DNA of 64,000 nucleotides from JBBRQP01 sp038226175 (GCA_038226175.1 JBBRQP010000005.1:1-64000); one strand, 5' to 3'. Shown: positions 25,768 through 35,821, counted from the stretch's first letter. Program-made: numbers and translations. Notes: generated by a model from the letters alone, not told the origin.

Positions 25768-27345
25768 TTACTGAAGTTTCTTAATCTTTTCTGTAACCTT
25801 TTTATAATCGGCAACCTTGCCCTGAGCTTGATAGGATTTTGCAGCTTGATTATAATCAGCTAATGCGCCCTCTTTATCACCTAAAGCAGCTTTGGCATCT
25901 CCGCGATTATTATAGGGTTCATCAGTATCGGGTTTTAGTCGAATTGCTTCATTATAGTCAGTAATTGCACCTTGTTTATCGCCTAAAATTACTTTTATAT
26001 TCCCACGTGTGTAATAGGCTTCTGGATCGGCAGGATCAAGGCGAATTGCTTTATCACAGTCGGCTAATGCCCCTTGCTTATCATTAAACTTAATTCTTAC
26101 ATTACAACGACCATAGTAGGCTGGTGCATCAGTAGGATCAAGATCAATTGTTTTGTTATAATCATCTATTGCTCCTTTGTTATCACCTAGGTCAGCTCTT
26201 ACATAACCACGACCTCTATAAGAAAGCTTTGCCCTAGGTTTGAGGCTTATTGCTTTATCAAAATCAGCAATAGCTCCCTTCTTATCACCTAAATCATACT
26301 TAGCATTTCCTCTGTTATTATAGGCATACATATAATCAGGCTTAAGACGGATCGCCTCAGTGTAATCTTTTACGGCTCCTTTCTTATCACCGAGATTATA
26401 TTTTGTAAGTCCGCGATCATAGTAGCTATCGGCGTCATTTGGGTCAAGCATTATCGTCTCATTGAAGTCAGCCAAGGCACCTTTTTCGTCCCCTAATGCA
26501 GATCTTGCTTCACCGCGATTGTGATAGGAGTCAGGATATTTAGGATCAAGGCTCATAGCTTTTTGGTAGTCAGCAATTGCTCCTTTTTTATCCTCATATT
26601 GTGATTTTACATAACCTCGAATATTATTTAATACATCATCAGGATTAAGAGAAATTGATTTATCCAAGTCACTAATTGCACCTTTACCATCACCAAGCCA
26701 AGCCTTCACGTTACCGCGCTTAAAATAAGCATCATCATCATCAGGATTAAGCCGTATTGCTTGACTAAAATCTTCAATTGCCCCTTTGTCATTCTTTAGA
26801 TTGAGCTTTGCTATACCACGGTTAAAATAGGCAAATTCAAACTCGGGATTGAGGCGAATTGCTTTGTTGTAGTCGATAACAGCTCCCTCACTATCGCCCA
26901 TTCTATCTTTCAAATTTCCGCGACTATTATAAAAGTCAGCATCATAGGATTTGAGTTGGATCGCCCTATTGTAATCGATTATTGCGCCCTCTTCATCCTC
27001 TAATCTAGACTTTATACGACCTCGATTAAAATAGAAATCAGCATCATTAGGATTGAGACTAATCGCTTGATTATAATCAGCTATTGCCCCTTTTCTATCG
27101 CCCAGCTCAGACCTTGCAATTCCTCGGTTATAGTAAGCAAGCGCATCATGAGGATGCAGCCGAATTTCTTTATCATAATCAGCTAATAATTCCTCTTTTT
27201 TAACTAAACTGAACATCTTATTCCCTTTATTAAAAGAGGCATTATAAAAGTAAATCGAGAGTGCCATAACTAATAAAACTACACTCCCAACCGTACTCCA
27301 ATTTTTTTGTATGTAGGCTTGATTTTGCAGTTGATGGGGGTGCAT
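25768..27345 (-). CDS. Membrane-anchored tetratricopeptide-repeat protein
   Basis: One N-terminal membrane helix (residues 17-35, VGSVVLLVMALSIYFYNAS) anchors about thirteen tandem TPR units of 34 residues. The units are very regular, with the consensus AYYNRGxAKxxLGDKKGAIADYNxAIxLxP. TPR arrays of this kind mediate protein-protein contacts. Close similarity between units suggests recent internal duplication. The partner is unknown. The last unit is followed by a short Lys-rich helix (ADYKKVTEKIKKL). Confidence 0.88.
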   Translation of the reverse strand: MHPHQLQNQAYIQKNWSTVGSVVLLVMALSIYFYNASFNKGNKMFSLVKKEELLADYDKEIRLHPHDALAYYNRGIARSELGDRKGAIADYNQAISLNPNDADFYFNRGRIKSRLEDEEGAIIDYNRAIQLKSYDADFYNSRGNLKDRMGDSEGAVIDYNKAIRLNPEFEFAYFNRGIAKLNLKNDKGAIEDFSQAIRLNPDDDDAYFKRGNVKAWLGDGKGAISDLDKSISLNPDDVLNNIRGYVKSQYEDKKGAIADYQKAMSLDPKYPDSYHNRGEARSALGDEKGALADFNETIMLDPNDADSYYDRGLTKYNLGDKKGAVKDYTEAIRLKPDYMYAYNNRGNAKYDLGDKKGAIADFDKAISLKPRAKLSYRGRGYVRADLGDNKGAIDDYNKTIDLDPTDAPAYYGRCNVRIKFNDKQGALADCDKAIRLDPADPEAYYTRGNIKVILGDKQGAITDYNEAIRLKPDTDEPYNNRGDAKAALGDKEGALADYNQAAKSYQAQGKVADYKKVTEKIKKLQ

Positions 27346-27471
27346 GAGGAGCTTTCCTGAGCATAGAGAATTATTTTTAGGGGGCGGCTGCCATTATTAT
27401 GCAGGTTGTAGGTTAAATTTCACCCACTAGAGCTAAAAGATCCAAAGAATAAATTCTGTGCAATGATCCAT

Positions 27472-28572
27472 TCAAAATTTCGCCTCAGTCGTACTCAGTA
27501 CCGTCTCAATAATTCCAGCTGGGTTGACCCGGCGGACTCGGTTATTATTAGCATCTGCCACATAAAGATTACCTTGTTGGTCACAAACTACTGCATAGGG
27601 CGAAGCTAGCTCAGCTGCCGTGGCTAGTCCACCATCCCCACCAAATCCAAATTCTCCACTCCCGGCAAAAGTAGTAATCACACCTTGCGCATCTACTTTA
27701 CGAATACGGTCATTACCCGAGTCAGCAATATATAGACTCTGCTCACCACCCTGACAGCGCACCGCTACCCCCGCCGGACTATTGAGCTGGGCGTGGGTAG
27801 CCAAACCGCCGTCGCCACCGTAGCCCGTGACACCTATCCCTGCTAGGGTCACTAGATGTCGGCCATCCCAGCGGCGGATCTGGTCATGACCGAGATCCAC
27901 AATCAGTAAGTTACCTTCACAGTCGAGTGCCACACTCCAAGGATTTTTGAGGGACTGATCTAGCGTGAGACTGCTAATTATGCCATTTTCTACTTTACGT
28001 ATCCGATTATTTTCTTGATCAGCAATATACATGACACCTCGCCCATCAACGACTACGCCAGTCGGATCATTGAGCTGTGCCTGTATCGCTAAGCCCCCAT
28101 CACCACTAAACCCGAGTTTTCCATTTCCGGCAACTGTGCTGATTTGCCCTTGGGGGGTAATCTTGCGAATACGTTGGTTATAGTGGTCAGCCACATACAT
28201 ATTGCCTAGGTCATCTGCGGTTATACCCAATGGAAACATGCCTGCTCGGGTTGCCAAACCGCCATCACCACTACTCTGAGACTGACCATTTCCCGCAAAA
28301 AGGCTGACTAGGGCTGGAAACTTGGCCTTAGCTGCTGTCACACTAAGAATGCGATTATTGTTATGATCTACCACCCACAGCTGATTACCCCTATGCACCA
28401 AAGCCACAGGATAGGCAAAATTATCAAGGGTACCCAGCGGTTTACTCACTGGGCCTCTTTGGGCTAGCGCATGAATTAATGGTGCCGCTTGCCGTTGATT
28501 AGGGCCCAAGAGCCCACCGATATAGAGCAAGGTACCTAGGCCTAAAAGTCCCCATAACGCGGTTTGACGCAC
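27472..28572 (-). CDS. NHL-repeat beta-propeller protein, exported
   Basis: An N-terminal hydrophobic segment (LWGLLGLGTLLYIGGLL) is followed by NHL repeats with the recurrent pattern LxxPxGVxVDxxGxxYIADxxNxRIRKV and glycine-rich turns (GNGKLGFSGDGGLA). About six blades are present, which makes a closed propeller likely. It is probably periplasmic or anchored facing the periplasm, with a binding role. The specific function is unknown. Confidence 0.85.
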   Translation of the reverse strand: MRQTALWGLLGLGTLLYIGGLLGPNQRQAAPLIHALAQRGPVSKPLGTLDNFAYPVALVHRGNQLWVVDHNNNRILSVTAAKAKFPALVSLFAGNGQSQSSGDGGLATRAGMFPLGITADDLGNMYVADHYNQRIRKITPQGQISTVAGNGKLGFSGDGGLAIQAQLNDPTGVVVDGRGVMYIADQENNRIRKVENGIISSLTLDQSLKNPWSVALDCEGNLLIVDLGHDQIRRWDGRHLVTLAGIGVTGYGGDGGLATHAQLNSPAGVAVRCQGGEQSLYIADSGNDRIRKVDAQGVITTFAGSGEFGFGGDGGLATAAELASPYAVVCDQQGNLYVADANNNRVRRVNPAGIIETVLSTTEAKF

Positions 28573-28643
28573 TTCTGACTCGGTAATGATATTTTATGAT
28601 CTTGCCACAACTAGAAAATCTCTGATACCGTTTCCGCTTGAAT

Positions 28644-28702
28644 AGCCAGCTCCCATGCTAGTGGCCTTCTGGTTAGCTTCCCAGCATGGGGGCGGGGGGG
28701 CT
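28644..28702. repeat. Short GC-rich palindromic repeat overlapping the 3' end of narB
   Basis: On the minus strand this 59-base segment starts AGCCCCCCCGCCCCCATGC, continues TGGGAAGCTAACCAG and ends with GCATGGGAGCTGGCT. The start is nearly identical to the terminal repeats of the elements at 45.4 and 49.1 kb (AGC7-type block, then GGGGAGCTAA and CCAG). AGCATGGG and CCCATGCT are inverted within it. The last codons of narB lie inside the repeat. Confidence 0.6.
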
Positions 28703-30787
28703 TTTTAATGTAACTTGGACTGCACAGGCTTTGAGTTCGGGTTGGAAGGAATCTGGATCTACGGCATTGTGGGTCAGGGCATTAGCCTCAGCTTGATCCG
28801 CCCACAGACTACCCCAATGCATTGGTACAAACAGGGTTCCTGGTGTGATGGCGCGAGTTATTTTGAGCGGAAAGTGGGCAAAACCTCGCCGGGAGCGGAC
28901 TTCTATGTGATCACCTTCTTGCAAGGCGAGCGCGCGTGCATCACGCGGATGCATCTCTAAAAAAGGATAGGGGTGCATCTGGCGAATTTTTGCGATTCGT
29001 CCTGTGCGCGTCTGGGTATGCCAATGTCCATAGAGGCGGCCTGTGGTCAAAACAAAAGGATATTCAGGGTCGGGCGGCTCAGCTAAGCCCTGAGCATGAA
29101 GGTCACAAAACCGAGCCCGTCCATCAGATGTCGCAAATTGATGATCTAAATAAAGTCGGTCAGGTTTGACTTCAGTATCAGAATAAGGCCATTGCAGGGG
29201 TTGTTGACGCAACTTCTCGTAGGTGATCCCCGTCATATCACAGACCCGTCCCGCAGTTAGTTGCACAAATTCGGCGTGAACTTCGGCAGCAGTTGTAAAT
29301 AAAAACTGAGGGGCAAATCCCAAACGGCGACCCACTTCAGCAAAAATCTGCCAATCATCATGGGCAGCGCCGAGAGCTGGCTGAAAAGCCGGACATAACG
29401 TAACCCGTCGCTCAGAGTTAGTCATGGTGCCTGTTTTTTCGCTCCATTGGGTTGCTGGCAACAGCAAATGCGCATAGGCACTGGTCTCTGTGGGGTAATA
29501 GCAGTCTTGATAAACTGTAAATGGGCTGCTGGCTAGAGCTTTTTTTGCCCGTTCCAAGTCAGGCAGAGAGACAGCGGGATTGGTTGCAGCAATCCAGAGC
29601 AACTGTACTACACCTTCTTCGAGACCAGAGACCATCTCACCAATAGTGCGTCCCCGCTCAGCAGACAGACGGCCTTTGGGTAAGTGCCAAAAGTGTTCGA
29701 CTTCAGCGCGATGTTCAGGATTTGTGACCGAGCGATAACCAGGTAATAGATGGGCTAAGCCCCCTGCTTCGCGTCCGCCCATAGCATTGGGTTGACCCGT
29801 TAAGGAGAAAGGACCAGCACCAGGCTTACCAATCTGAGCCGTGAGTAAATGGAGATTGATTAAACTACGTACTTTGACCGTACCTTCACGCGATTGATTG
29901 ACCCCCATTGACCACAGCGATAGCACCCGTTCAGCCTCAGCCCAGTAGCGTGCCGCTGTCTCCAATTCGGCTACACTAATGCCACAACGCGCGGCAACTT
30001 TTTGGGGAGGATAGTGCTTAATTACGGTGAGAAATTCATCAAAACCCGTCGTATGGTGATCAATAAACTGGTCTACCTGATGACCGCCTTGCCATAACAA
30101 AAACGCCATGCCATGTAGCAAATCAATATCAGTGCCGGGGTTAATGGCTAAGTGTAAATCGGCAACTTCAGCGGTCGGGGTACGGCGCGGATCGACGACA
30201 ATCAGTTTTACATGAGGCTGGGCTTTGTGATGACGACGTAGACGATTAAAAATAATGGGATGACATTCGGCTGTGTTAGTTCCTAACAAAAAAGCACAGT
30301 CTGTTAATTCCAAATCATCATAGGTACAAGGCGGGCCATCTGAACCCAAACTCTGTAAATAACCCGATACTGCTGAGGACATACACAAGCGCGAATTGGC
30401 ATCAAAATTATTGGTTCCTAGACAACCCTTGATAAGTTTTTGTGCCACATAATAATCTTCCGTAACAAATTGGCCTGACCCATACATACAGATAGCATCT
30501 ACACCATAATTAGCCTGTACTAATTGGATGCGTTCAACTAGCTTGGTCATCGCCTCTTCCCAACTAATTTGGCTAAAAGGCTGACTCAAATGCTCACGCC
30601 ATAAGGGATAAAGCAAGCGATCCTGATGCAATGATTCAAGGATTGTTGCACCTTTGACACAGATCATGCCCTGGCTTGAGGGATGTTCCCGGTCGCCACG
30701 CACTTTGAGTTTGTGATCGGTTGTTACAACTTCTAAACCGCAACCAACGCCACAGTAGGGACACAGGGTTTTGACTGATGCTGTCAC
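28673..30787 (-). CDS. narB: Ferredoxin-dependent assimilatory nitrate reductase NarB
   Basis: NarB reduces nitrate to nitrite with electrons from ferredoxin. It carries a [4Fe-4S] cluster (CPYCGVGCGLEV at residues 9-20, then a fourth Cys in GMICVKG) and a bis-molybdopterin guanine dinucleotide cofactor; the Mo-binding Cys is likely in SRLCMSSAV. The 704-residue length is normal. It starts with GTG directly after the TAA of nrtD, so translation is probably coupled. The last ten residues (KSPPAPMLGS) are encoded by a repeat element and are not family sequence. Confidence 0.96.
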   Translation of the reverse strand: MTASVKTLCPYCGVGCGLEVVTTDHKLKVRGDREHPSSQGMICVKGATILESLHQDRLLYPLWREHLSQPFSQISWEEAMTKLVERIQLVQANYGVDAICMYGSGQFVTEDYYVAQKLIKGCLGTNNFDANSRLCMSSAVSGYLQSLGSDGPPCTYDDLELTDCAFLLGTNTAECHPIIFNRLRRHHKAQPHVKLIVVDPRRTPTAEVADLHLAINPGTDIDLLHGMAFLLWQGGHQVDQFIDHHTTGFDEFLTVIKHYPPQKVAARCGISVAELETAARYWAEAERVLSLWSMGVNQSREGTVKVRSLINLHLLTAQIGKPGAGPFSLTGQPNAMGGREAGGLAHLLPGYRSVTNPEHRAEVEHFWHLPKGRLSAERGRTIGEMVSGLEEGVVQLLWIAATNPAVSLPDLERAKKALASSPFTVYQDCYYPTETSAYAHLLLPATQWSEKTGTMTNSERRVTLCPAFQPALGAAHDDWQIFAEVGRRLGFAPQFLFTTAAEVHAEFVQLTAGRVCDMTGITYEKLRQQPLQWPYSDTEVKPDRLYLDHQFATSDGRARFCDLHAQGLAEPPDPEYPFVLTTGRLYGHWHTQTRTGRIAKIRQMHPYPFLEMHPRDARALALQEGDHIEVRSRRGFAHFPLKITRAITPGTLFVPMHWGSLWADQAEANALTHNAVDPDSFQPELKACAVQVTLKSPPAPMLGS

Positions 30788-31585
30788 TTAGTCCGCCAAT
30801 ACAGGGTCACCAAAACGATCATACAGGAATGTCAGAATCTGATTACGAATTGTATAATAAGCTGGGTCTTCCATGATCTCAGCGCGCTCACGCGGACGGG
30901 GAAAATGTACGTCAATCACTTCACCAATGGTGGCTTCTGGGCCATTAGTCAACATCACAATTCGGTCAGATAACAAGATGGCTTCATCAATTTCGTGGGT
31001 TACCATCAACACGGTTGTGCGATTAGCTTCCCAGATCTTTAATACTTCATCTTGCATTTCTTCGCGGGTCAAGGCATCTAGCGCCCCAAAAGGTTCATCC
31101 AGCAATAAGACTTTGGGTTTGATCGCCAAAGCCCGGGCAATAGCAACCCGTTGTTTCATACCACCAGATAACTCTTTGGGTTTTTTGTGGGCATTAGGTG
31201 TCAGGCCGACCAAGTCAATATAGCGTTCGGTAATCTCTTGTTGTTGCTCAGCTGTCTGTTCAGCCAAAACCTGTTTAACGGCTAAATGGACGTTTTCGTA
31301 GGCACTAAGCCAGGGCAGAAGCGAATAATTTTGGAAGACCATCATCCGGTCTGGACCCGGGCTAGTGACTTCACGGCCTTCGAGGATCACACCCCCTGCG
31401 CTTGCCCGACTCAGGCCTGCCACCATATTGAGCAAGGTACTTTTGCCACAACCTGAGTGTCCTAGTAAGGCAATAAATTCTCCTTCTTTAACCCGCAAAG
31501 CCACATCTTTGACCGCCACAAAGGGCCCCTTGGGCGTAGGAAAGGTCTTGGTGATATAGCTCAATTCCAAAAAAGCCTGACTCAT
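30788..31585 (-). CDS. nrtD: Nitrate ABC transporter ATP-binding subunit NrtD
   Basis: This 265-residue ABC ATPase has Walker A GHSGCGKST, the Q-loop in MMVFQNYSLLPWLS, the signature LSGGMKQR, Walker B LLLDEPFGALD and the switch His in VTHEIDEA. It pairs with NrtC to energise nitrate/nitrite uptake. It is separated from nrtC by 8 bases and from narB by none. Confidence 0.96.
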   Translation of the reverse strand: MSQAFLELSYITKTFPTPKGPFVAVKDVALRVKEGEFIALLGHSGCGKSTLLNMVAGLSRASAGGVILEGREVTSPGPDRMMVFQNYSLLPWLSAYENVHLAVKQVLAEQTAEQQQEITERYIDLVGLTPNAHKKPKELSGGMKQRVAIARALAIKPKVLLLDEPFGALDALTREEMQDEVLKIWEANRTTVLMVTHEIDEAILLSDRIVMLTNGPEATIGEVIDVHFPRPRERAEIMEDPAYYTIRNQILTFLYDRFGDPVLAD

Positions 31586-31593
31586 ACTGTCTC

Positions 31594-33594
31594 CTAAGCC
31601 ACGTAAAGTAAACGAGCGGGTAATTTGACAGCGGCAATATTAATCTCGCGCTGAATCGCAAACTGCTGTAAATAAGCGAGCGGGTCTGCCGGATCAAGGG
31701 TCATGCCATCAGGCAGGGTCAGAGGCTGATAGGTCGCCGTCGGCACAGTGATCCCCAATTGGCTAGCAGCTTGTCGATAGAGATCATCGCGATAAATACG
31801 GGCTAAGACATCTTGCCAATTTTCGGGAAAAGTGACCAAGCCCCAGCGCGCCATTTGTGTGAGAATCCACAACTTTTCGGTGAGATTATCTACCGTCGGA
31901 TCAAAAGAATTAAAGTTAGGCACTGGCTCCGTTCGCCCAAATCCATAATCGTAGGTACCAGATAGCCCTAATGTACCATAGATGGGGTCAGCTGATACAT
32001 ACTTTTTCTGGGTAATGAGTTGCGTTATTTCTTCGCGATGAGCTAAGTCGGCACAGTAATGACCCGCTTCAATTAGAGCTTTAATCAGCGCCAAGTGAGT
32101 CTTAGGATTAGCCTCAGCCCAGCTTTCCTTAAGTCCTAAAATCTTCTCAGGATGACCAGCCCAAATATCGAGATCAGTGACGGGTACAAAGCCTAAGCCC
32201 TCATGAACCGCTCGCGCATTCCAGGGTTCGCCAGTGCAATAGCCGTCAATATTACCAGCTTGTAAATTAGCGACCATCTGTGGTGGCGGGATCACTACTA
32301 AATTGACATCGTGATCAGGGTCAATATTGGCTCCCGCTAACCAGTAGCGCAACATCAGGTTATGCATCGAAAAAGGATGCACCATGCCTAGAGTGTGCTT
32401 TTTGCCCGAGCGGTCAGCCTCCAAATAGCGTTTAAAATCTTCACGAGAACGCACGCCTTGATCATAAAATTTGCGTCCTAGGGTGATGGCATTGCCATTA
32501 CGGGTTAGTGTCATAGCACTCACGAGCGGTATTGCTGTGCGTTGATAAGTCCCGAGTAATTCGCCTAGGGGCATCCCTGCGACCATTTGAGCCGCATCAA
32601 GACGGTCTTCGAGTACCCCTTGCAAAATCGCTTTCCAACTCGGTTCCCGCGATAAGGTGACATCAAGGCCATGTTTTTTGAAGAAGCCTTTTTCTTGGGC
32701 AATTACCAGAGGCGCACAATCAGAGAGTGCCACAAAGCCTAGGGTTAAGGTTGATTTCTCTAGGCTTGAGTTGACCGAGCTAGTCACGGGTGTTGCTGGA
32801 ACCTTGCCCGCTTTGGCTTTCTTGGCTTTATTTAAGTAGTAGAGCAGTTCGTTGCGTTGGCGGTAGTAATTGGGATTGTTAATTACTTCCATGCGCTGGC
32901 GAGGACGGGGCAGCTCGACGGTCATGATTTCTCCGACTTGCGCCGCCGGGCCATTACTCATCATCACGATGCGGTCTGAGAGTAAGAGGGCTTCTTCAAC
33001 ATCATGAGTAATCATGACTACGGTAATGCGATGGGCTTCCCAGATTTTGAGGAGCTGTTCTTGCAAACGCCCACGGGTCAAGGCATCTAGCGCGCCAAAA
33101 GGTTCATCAAGTAAGAGAACTTTAGGGCGCGTGGCGAGCGCTCGGGCAATACCAACACGCTGACGCATCCCCCCCGAGATTTGGTTGGGCTTTTTATCCG
33201 CTGCCGCGCTGAGGTTGACCATCATAATGTGTTCTTCGACTAAGGCATTGCGCTCATCTTCGGACAGGGTTTTGGCATAAACGGCATTGACAGCAAGAGC
33301 AATATTTTGGCGTACAGTCAGCCAAGGCAAAAGCGAGTGATTTTGGAAGGCGACCATGCGATCAGGCCCCGGTGCATTAACCGTGTTGCCATCCACGACT
33401 ACCCGTCCGCTAGTCGCCAGCCCCAACCCCGCAATCATGTTGAGGACAGTCGATTTACCACAGCCGGAGTGTCCAATTAAAGAGACAAATTCGCCCTCCT
33501 CGATCTGGAGATTTACGCCGCGTAGAGCCTCATAAATCTTGCCACTACTGGAAGTAAAAATCTTCCCCGCATTCTGCACTTCCAAAAAAGCCAT
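31594..33594 (-). CDS. nrtC: Nitrate ABC transporter NrtC: ATPase fused to an NrtA-like domain
   Basis: The N-terminal 260 residues are an ABC ATPase (GHSGCGKST, ISGGMRQR, LLLDEPFGALD). After a linker, residues from about 285 form a domain homologous to the substrate-binding protein NrtA (TLGFVALSDCAPLVIAQEKGF), which in Synechococcus is known to mediate nitrate-dependent regulation by ammonium. The ATG at 33594 (MAFLEVQNAGK) has GGAG upstream; the open frame to 33696 only overlaps nrtB. The length is 666 residues. It lies 4 bases from nrtB. Confidence 0.96.
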   Translation of the reverse strand: MAFLEVQNAGKIFTSSSGKIYEALRGVNLQIEEGEFVSLIGHSGCGKSTVLNMIAGLGLATSGRVVVDGNTVNAPGPDRMVAFQNHSLLPWLTVRQNIALAVNAVYAKTLSEDERNALVEEHIMMVNLSAAADKKPNQISGGMRQRVGIARALATRPKVLLLDEPFGALDALTRGRLQEQLLKIWEAHRITVVMITHDVEEALLLSDRIVMMSNGPAAQVGEIMTVELPRPRQRMEVINNPNYYRQRNELLYYLNKAKKAKAGKVPATPVTSSVNSSLEKSTLTLGFVALSDCAPLVIAQEKGFFKKHGLDVTLSREPSWKAILQGVLEDRLDAAQMVAGMPLGELLGTYQRTAIPLVSAMTLTRNGNAITLGRKFYDQGVRSREDFKRYLEADRSGKKHTLGMVHPFSMHNLMLRYWLAGANIDPDHDVNLVVIPPPQMVANLQAGNIDGYCTGEPWNARAVHEGLGFVPVTDLDIWAGHPEKILGLKESWAEANPKTHLALIKALIEAGHYCADLAHREEITQLITQKKYVSADPIYGTLGLSGTYDYGFGRTEPVPNFNSFDPTVDNLTEKLWILTQMARWGLVTFPENWQDVLARIYRDDLYRQAASQLGITVPTATYQPLTLPDGMTLDPADPLAYLQQFAIQREINIAAVKLPARLLYVA

Positions 33595-33598
33595 GCTG

Positions 33599-34453
33599 TT
33601 ACTCCGAGACGACGAACCATTTACCGATATAAAATACCAGCCGATCCAGGGCAAACCCGACCAAGCCCACATACAGCACCGCAATGATGATGTCACTCAT
33701 CCGTGAACTGTTGTAGCTATCCCAGATGAAAAAGCCGATGCCGACGCCGCCAGTTAGCATTTCTGCTGCAACAATCGCGAGCCAAGCCAGACCCACCGCG
33801 ATGCGCAGGCCCGTAAAAATATAGGACGCCGCCGAGGGGATTAGAATCTGGAAAAAATAGGTGGTGCGTGAAAGCTGTAAAACATCAGCAACGTTGCGGT
33901 AATCCTGAGGTGTCTGCATTACACCGACCGCCGTGTTGATCATAATCGGCCATACTGCTGTCACAAAAATTACAAAAATCGCACCCGGTTCGGCTTGATT
34001 AAGCGCGGCGAGGGCAATCGGTAACCAAGCCAGCGGGGGTACTGTGCGCAAAACTTGAATGATCGGGTCAACGGCTGTCCGAAAGGGCTTAAAAGACCCT
34101 AGCAAAATACCCATACTGACCCCCACCACTGCCGCTAGGATATAGCCCACAGCTACCCGTTTCAGACTCTCAATCAGCTGCCAGCCCAAGCCTTTGTCAT
34201 TAGAGCCATGATCAAAAAATGGGTCGGAGATCAAAGGCCAGCTATCGGTCAAAACCTGTACAGGCCCAGGAATCTGACCAGTTTTGCCGATGGCACTAAA
34301 GAATTGCCAAAGTCCTAAAAAGATCCCAATCGCCAACAGCGGCAGGAGGATAAAATCAGCTTTTTGGAGAAACTCACCTAGGGGATTAGCCTTCTCGGAA
34401 GCAAGAGGCGTAGGAGCAGTGAGCACTTTTTTATCTTCAGAGGTGGCGGTCAT
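33599..34453 (-). CDS. nrtB: Nitrate ABC transporter permease NrtB
   Basis: NrtB is the membrane subunit of the nitrate/nitrite importer. The 284-residue product from the ATG at 34453 (MTATSEDKK) has about six helices, including FILLPLLAIGIFLGLW and GYILAAVVGVSMGILLG. The EAA loop contact with the ATPases is around YRNVADVLQLSRTTYFFQILIPSA. The longer frame to 34522 would overlap nrtA. The gene sits 10 bases downstream of nrtA. Confidence 0.95.
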   Translation of the reverse strand: MTATSEDKKVLTAPTPLASEKANPLGEFLQKADFILLPLLAIGIFLGLWQFFSAIGKTGQIPGPVQVLTDSWPLISDPFFDHGSNDKGLGWQLIESLKRVAVGYILAAVVGVSMGILLGSFKPFRTAVDPIIQVLRTVPPLAWLPIALAALNQAEPGAIFVIFVTAVWPIMINTAVGVMQTPQDYRNVADVLQLSRTTYFFQILIPSAASYIFTGLRIAVGLAWLAIVAAEMLTGGVGIGFFIWDSYNSSRMSDIIIAVLYVGLVGFALDRLVFYIGKWFVVSE

Positions 34454-34463
34454 TAGGTTACCC

Positions 34464-35759
34464 TCATACAAGTTTTTTAAGTTTGACGGCATCAAGATAA
34501 GCTTCGGGTTTGGCGGGATCAAATTTCACGCCATCAAAGAATTTTTCAACCCCACGGGATGTGCTCTTGGGAATAGCAGCCGTTTGACCAATCGTTTTGG
34601 CAGCATCCCGCCACATATCTTCGCGGTTGACCGCAGCAACCAGTTTTTTGGTATCGGTTTTTTGGGGCAAAATACCCCAGCGCATATCCTCGGTCAAGAA
34701 CCAGAGGTCATGGCTCTTGTAAGGATAAGAGGCGTTATTTTGCCAGAATTTCATGATGTGGGGACTGTCACGCTCAATTGGGCGGCCATCACCGAAGTCA
34801 AAAATGCCTTTGTAGCGGGCGATGATATCTTTGACCGGAGCGTTGATCCATTGACGGGCAGAGACGATTTTGGAAAGTTCTTCTTTGTTTTCCATTTTGT
34901 CGCACCAGATCTGAGCATCTTGAACTGCCATGAGTAAGGCTTTAGCGGCTTTCGGGTTTTTATCAGCCCAGTCAGCGCGTACTGTAAAAGCTTTTTCGGG
35001 ATGGTTATTCCAGAGTTGTCCAGTCGTGATCGCAGAGTAACCGACCAGTTGGTTGATCAGCTGCTGGTTCCAAGGTTCACCGACACAGAAGGCATCCATG
35101 GTGTCAGTTTTCATATTAGCAACCATCTGTGGCGGCGGAATCGTAATGACTTTGACATCTGAATCCGGATCAACCCCACCGGCAGCCAGCCAATAGCGCA
35201 TCCAAGCCCAGTGCGTACCGCCCGGAAAAGTGATGGCAACGGTTACCGGGTCACCCTTAGCTTTGGCAGCAGCGGTGATCGTCTTCATAGGAGATGAGTT
35301 GAGTCCTAATTTAAGAGCTTTATATTTATTGGAAACAGAAATGGCCTGACCGTTAAGATTTAAGCGCGCCAAAATGTACAACGGAATTTTTTGGTTACCC
35401 TTGGTAATATTGCCGTTGCTCATCAAGTAGGGCATGGGCGACAAGATATGTGCACCATCAATCCCACCACCACCGGTACCTAGCTCAAGGTTATCGCGCA
35501 AGGCACCCCAAGAGGCCTGCTTGAGGACATCTACATCTTTCATGCCGTACTTCTCGAAGTAGCCCTTTTCTTTAGCAATGACAAGGGGCGCACAGTCGCT
35601 CAGGGCGATAAAACCAAGCTTGGCTTTGGTTGTCTCGGGGGTATCAGCAGCATTGACATAACCGGGCGCGAGTAGTCCGCCGACGGCAGCTCCGCCAGCC
35701 AAAAGAAGGCTACGACGGGTCAAAGGATGAGCAGGGGTGGCAGGGGAAGATTGGGTCAT
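34464..35759 (-). CDS. nrtA: Nitrate-binding protein NrtA, Tat-type signal without lipobox
   Basis: NrtA captures nitrate and nitrite in the periplasm. The N-terminus has a twin-arginine signal (LTRRSLLLAGGAAVGGLL) and a signal-peptidase-I-like end (VNA-ADT). No Cys occurs before residue 50, whereas characterised cyanobacterial NrtA is a lipoprotein. The mature part shows KLGFIALSDCAPLVIAKEKGYF, PGGTHWAWMRYW, VITIPPPQMVANM and CVGEPWN. I start at the ATG at 35759, where the signal begins; the frame is open to 35846. It is the first gene of nrtABCD-narB. Confidence 0.95.
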   Translation of the reverse strand: MTQSSPATPAHPLTRRSLLLAGGAAVGGLLAPGYVNAADTPETTKAKLGFIALSDCAPLVIAKEKGYFEKYGMKDVDVLKQASWGALRDNLELGTGGGGIDGAHILSPMPYLMSNGNITKGNQKIPLYILARLNLNGQAISVSNKYKALKLGLNSSPMKTITAAAKAKGDPVTVAITFPGGTHWAWMRYWLAAGGVDPDSDVKVITIPPPQMVANMKTDTMDAFCVGEPWNQQLINQLVGYSAITTGQLWNNHPEKAFTVRADWADKNPKAAKALLMAVQDAQIWCDKMENKEELSKIVSARQWINAPVKDIIARYKGIFDFGDGRPIERDSPHIMKFWQNNASYPYKSHDLWFLTEDMRWGILPQKTDTKKLVAAVNREDMWRDAAKTIGQTAAIPKSTSRGVEKFFDGVKFDPAKPEAYLDAVKLKKLV

Positions 35760-35821
35760 GGTGAGGTGGGTATGCAAAACAACTATGTACACTAGGAAAC
35801 ACCCTGTTTGCTTCGGTAAAT

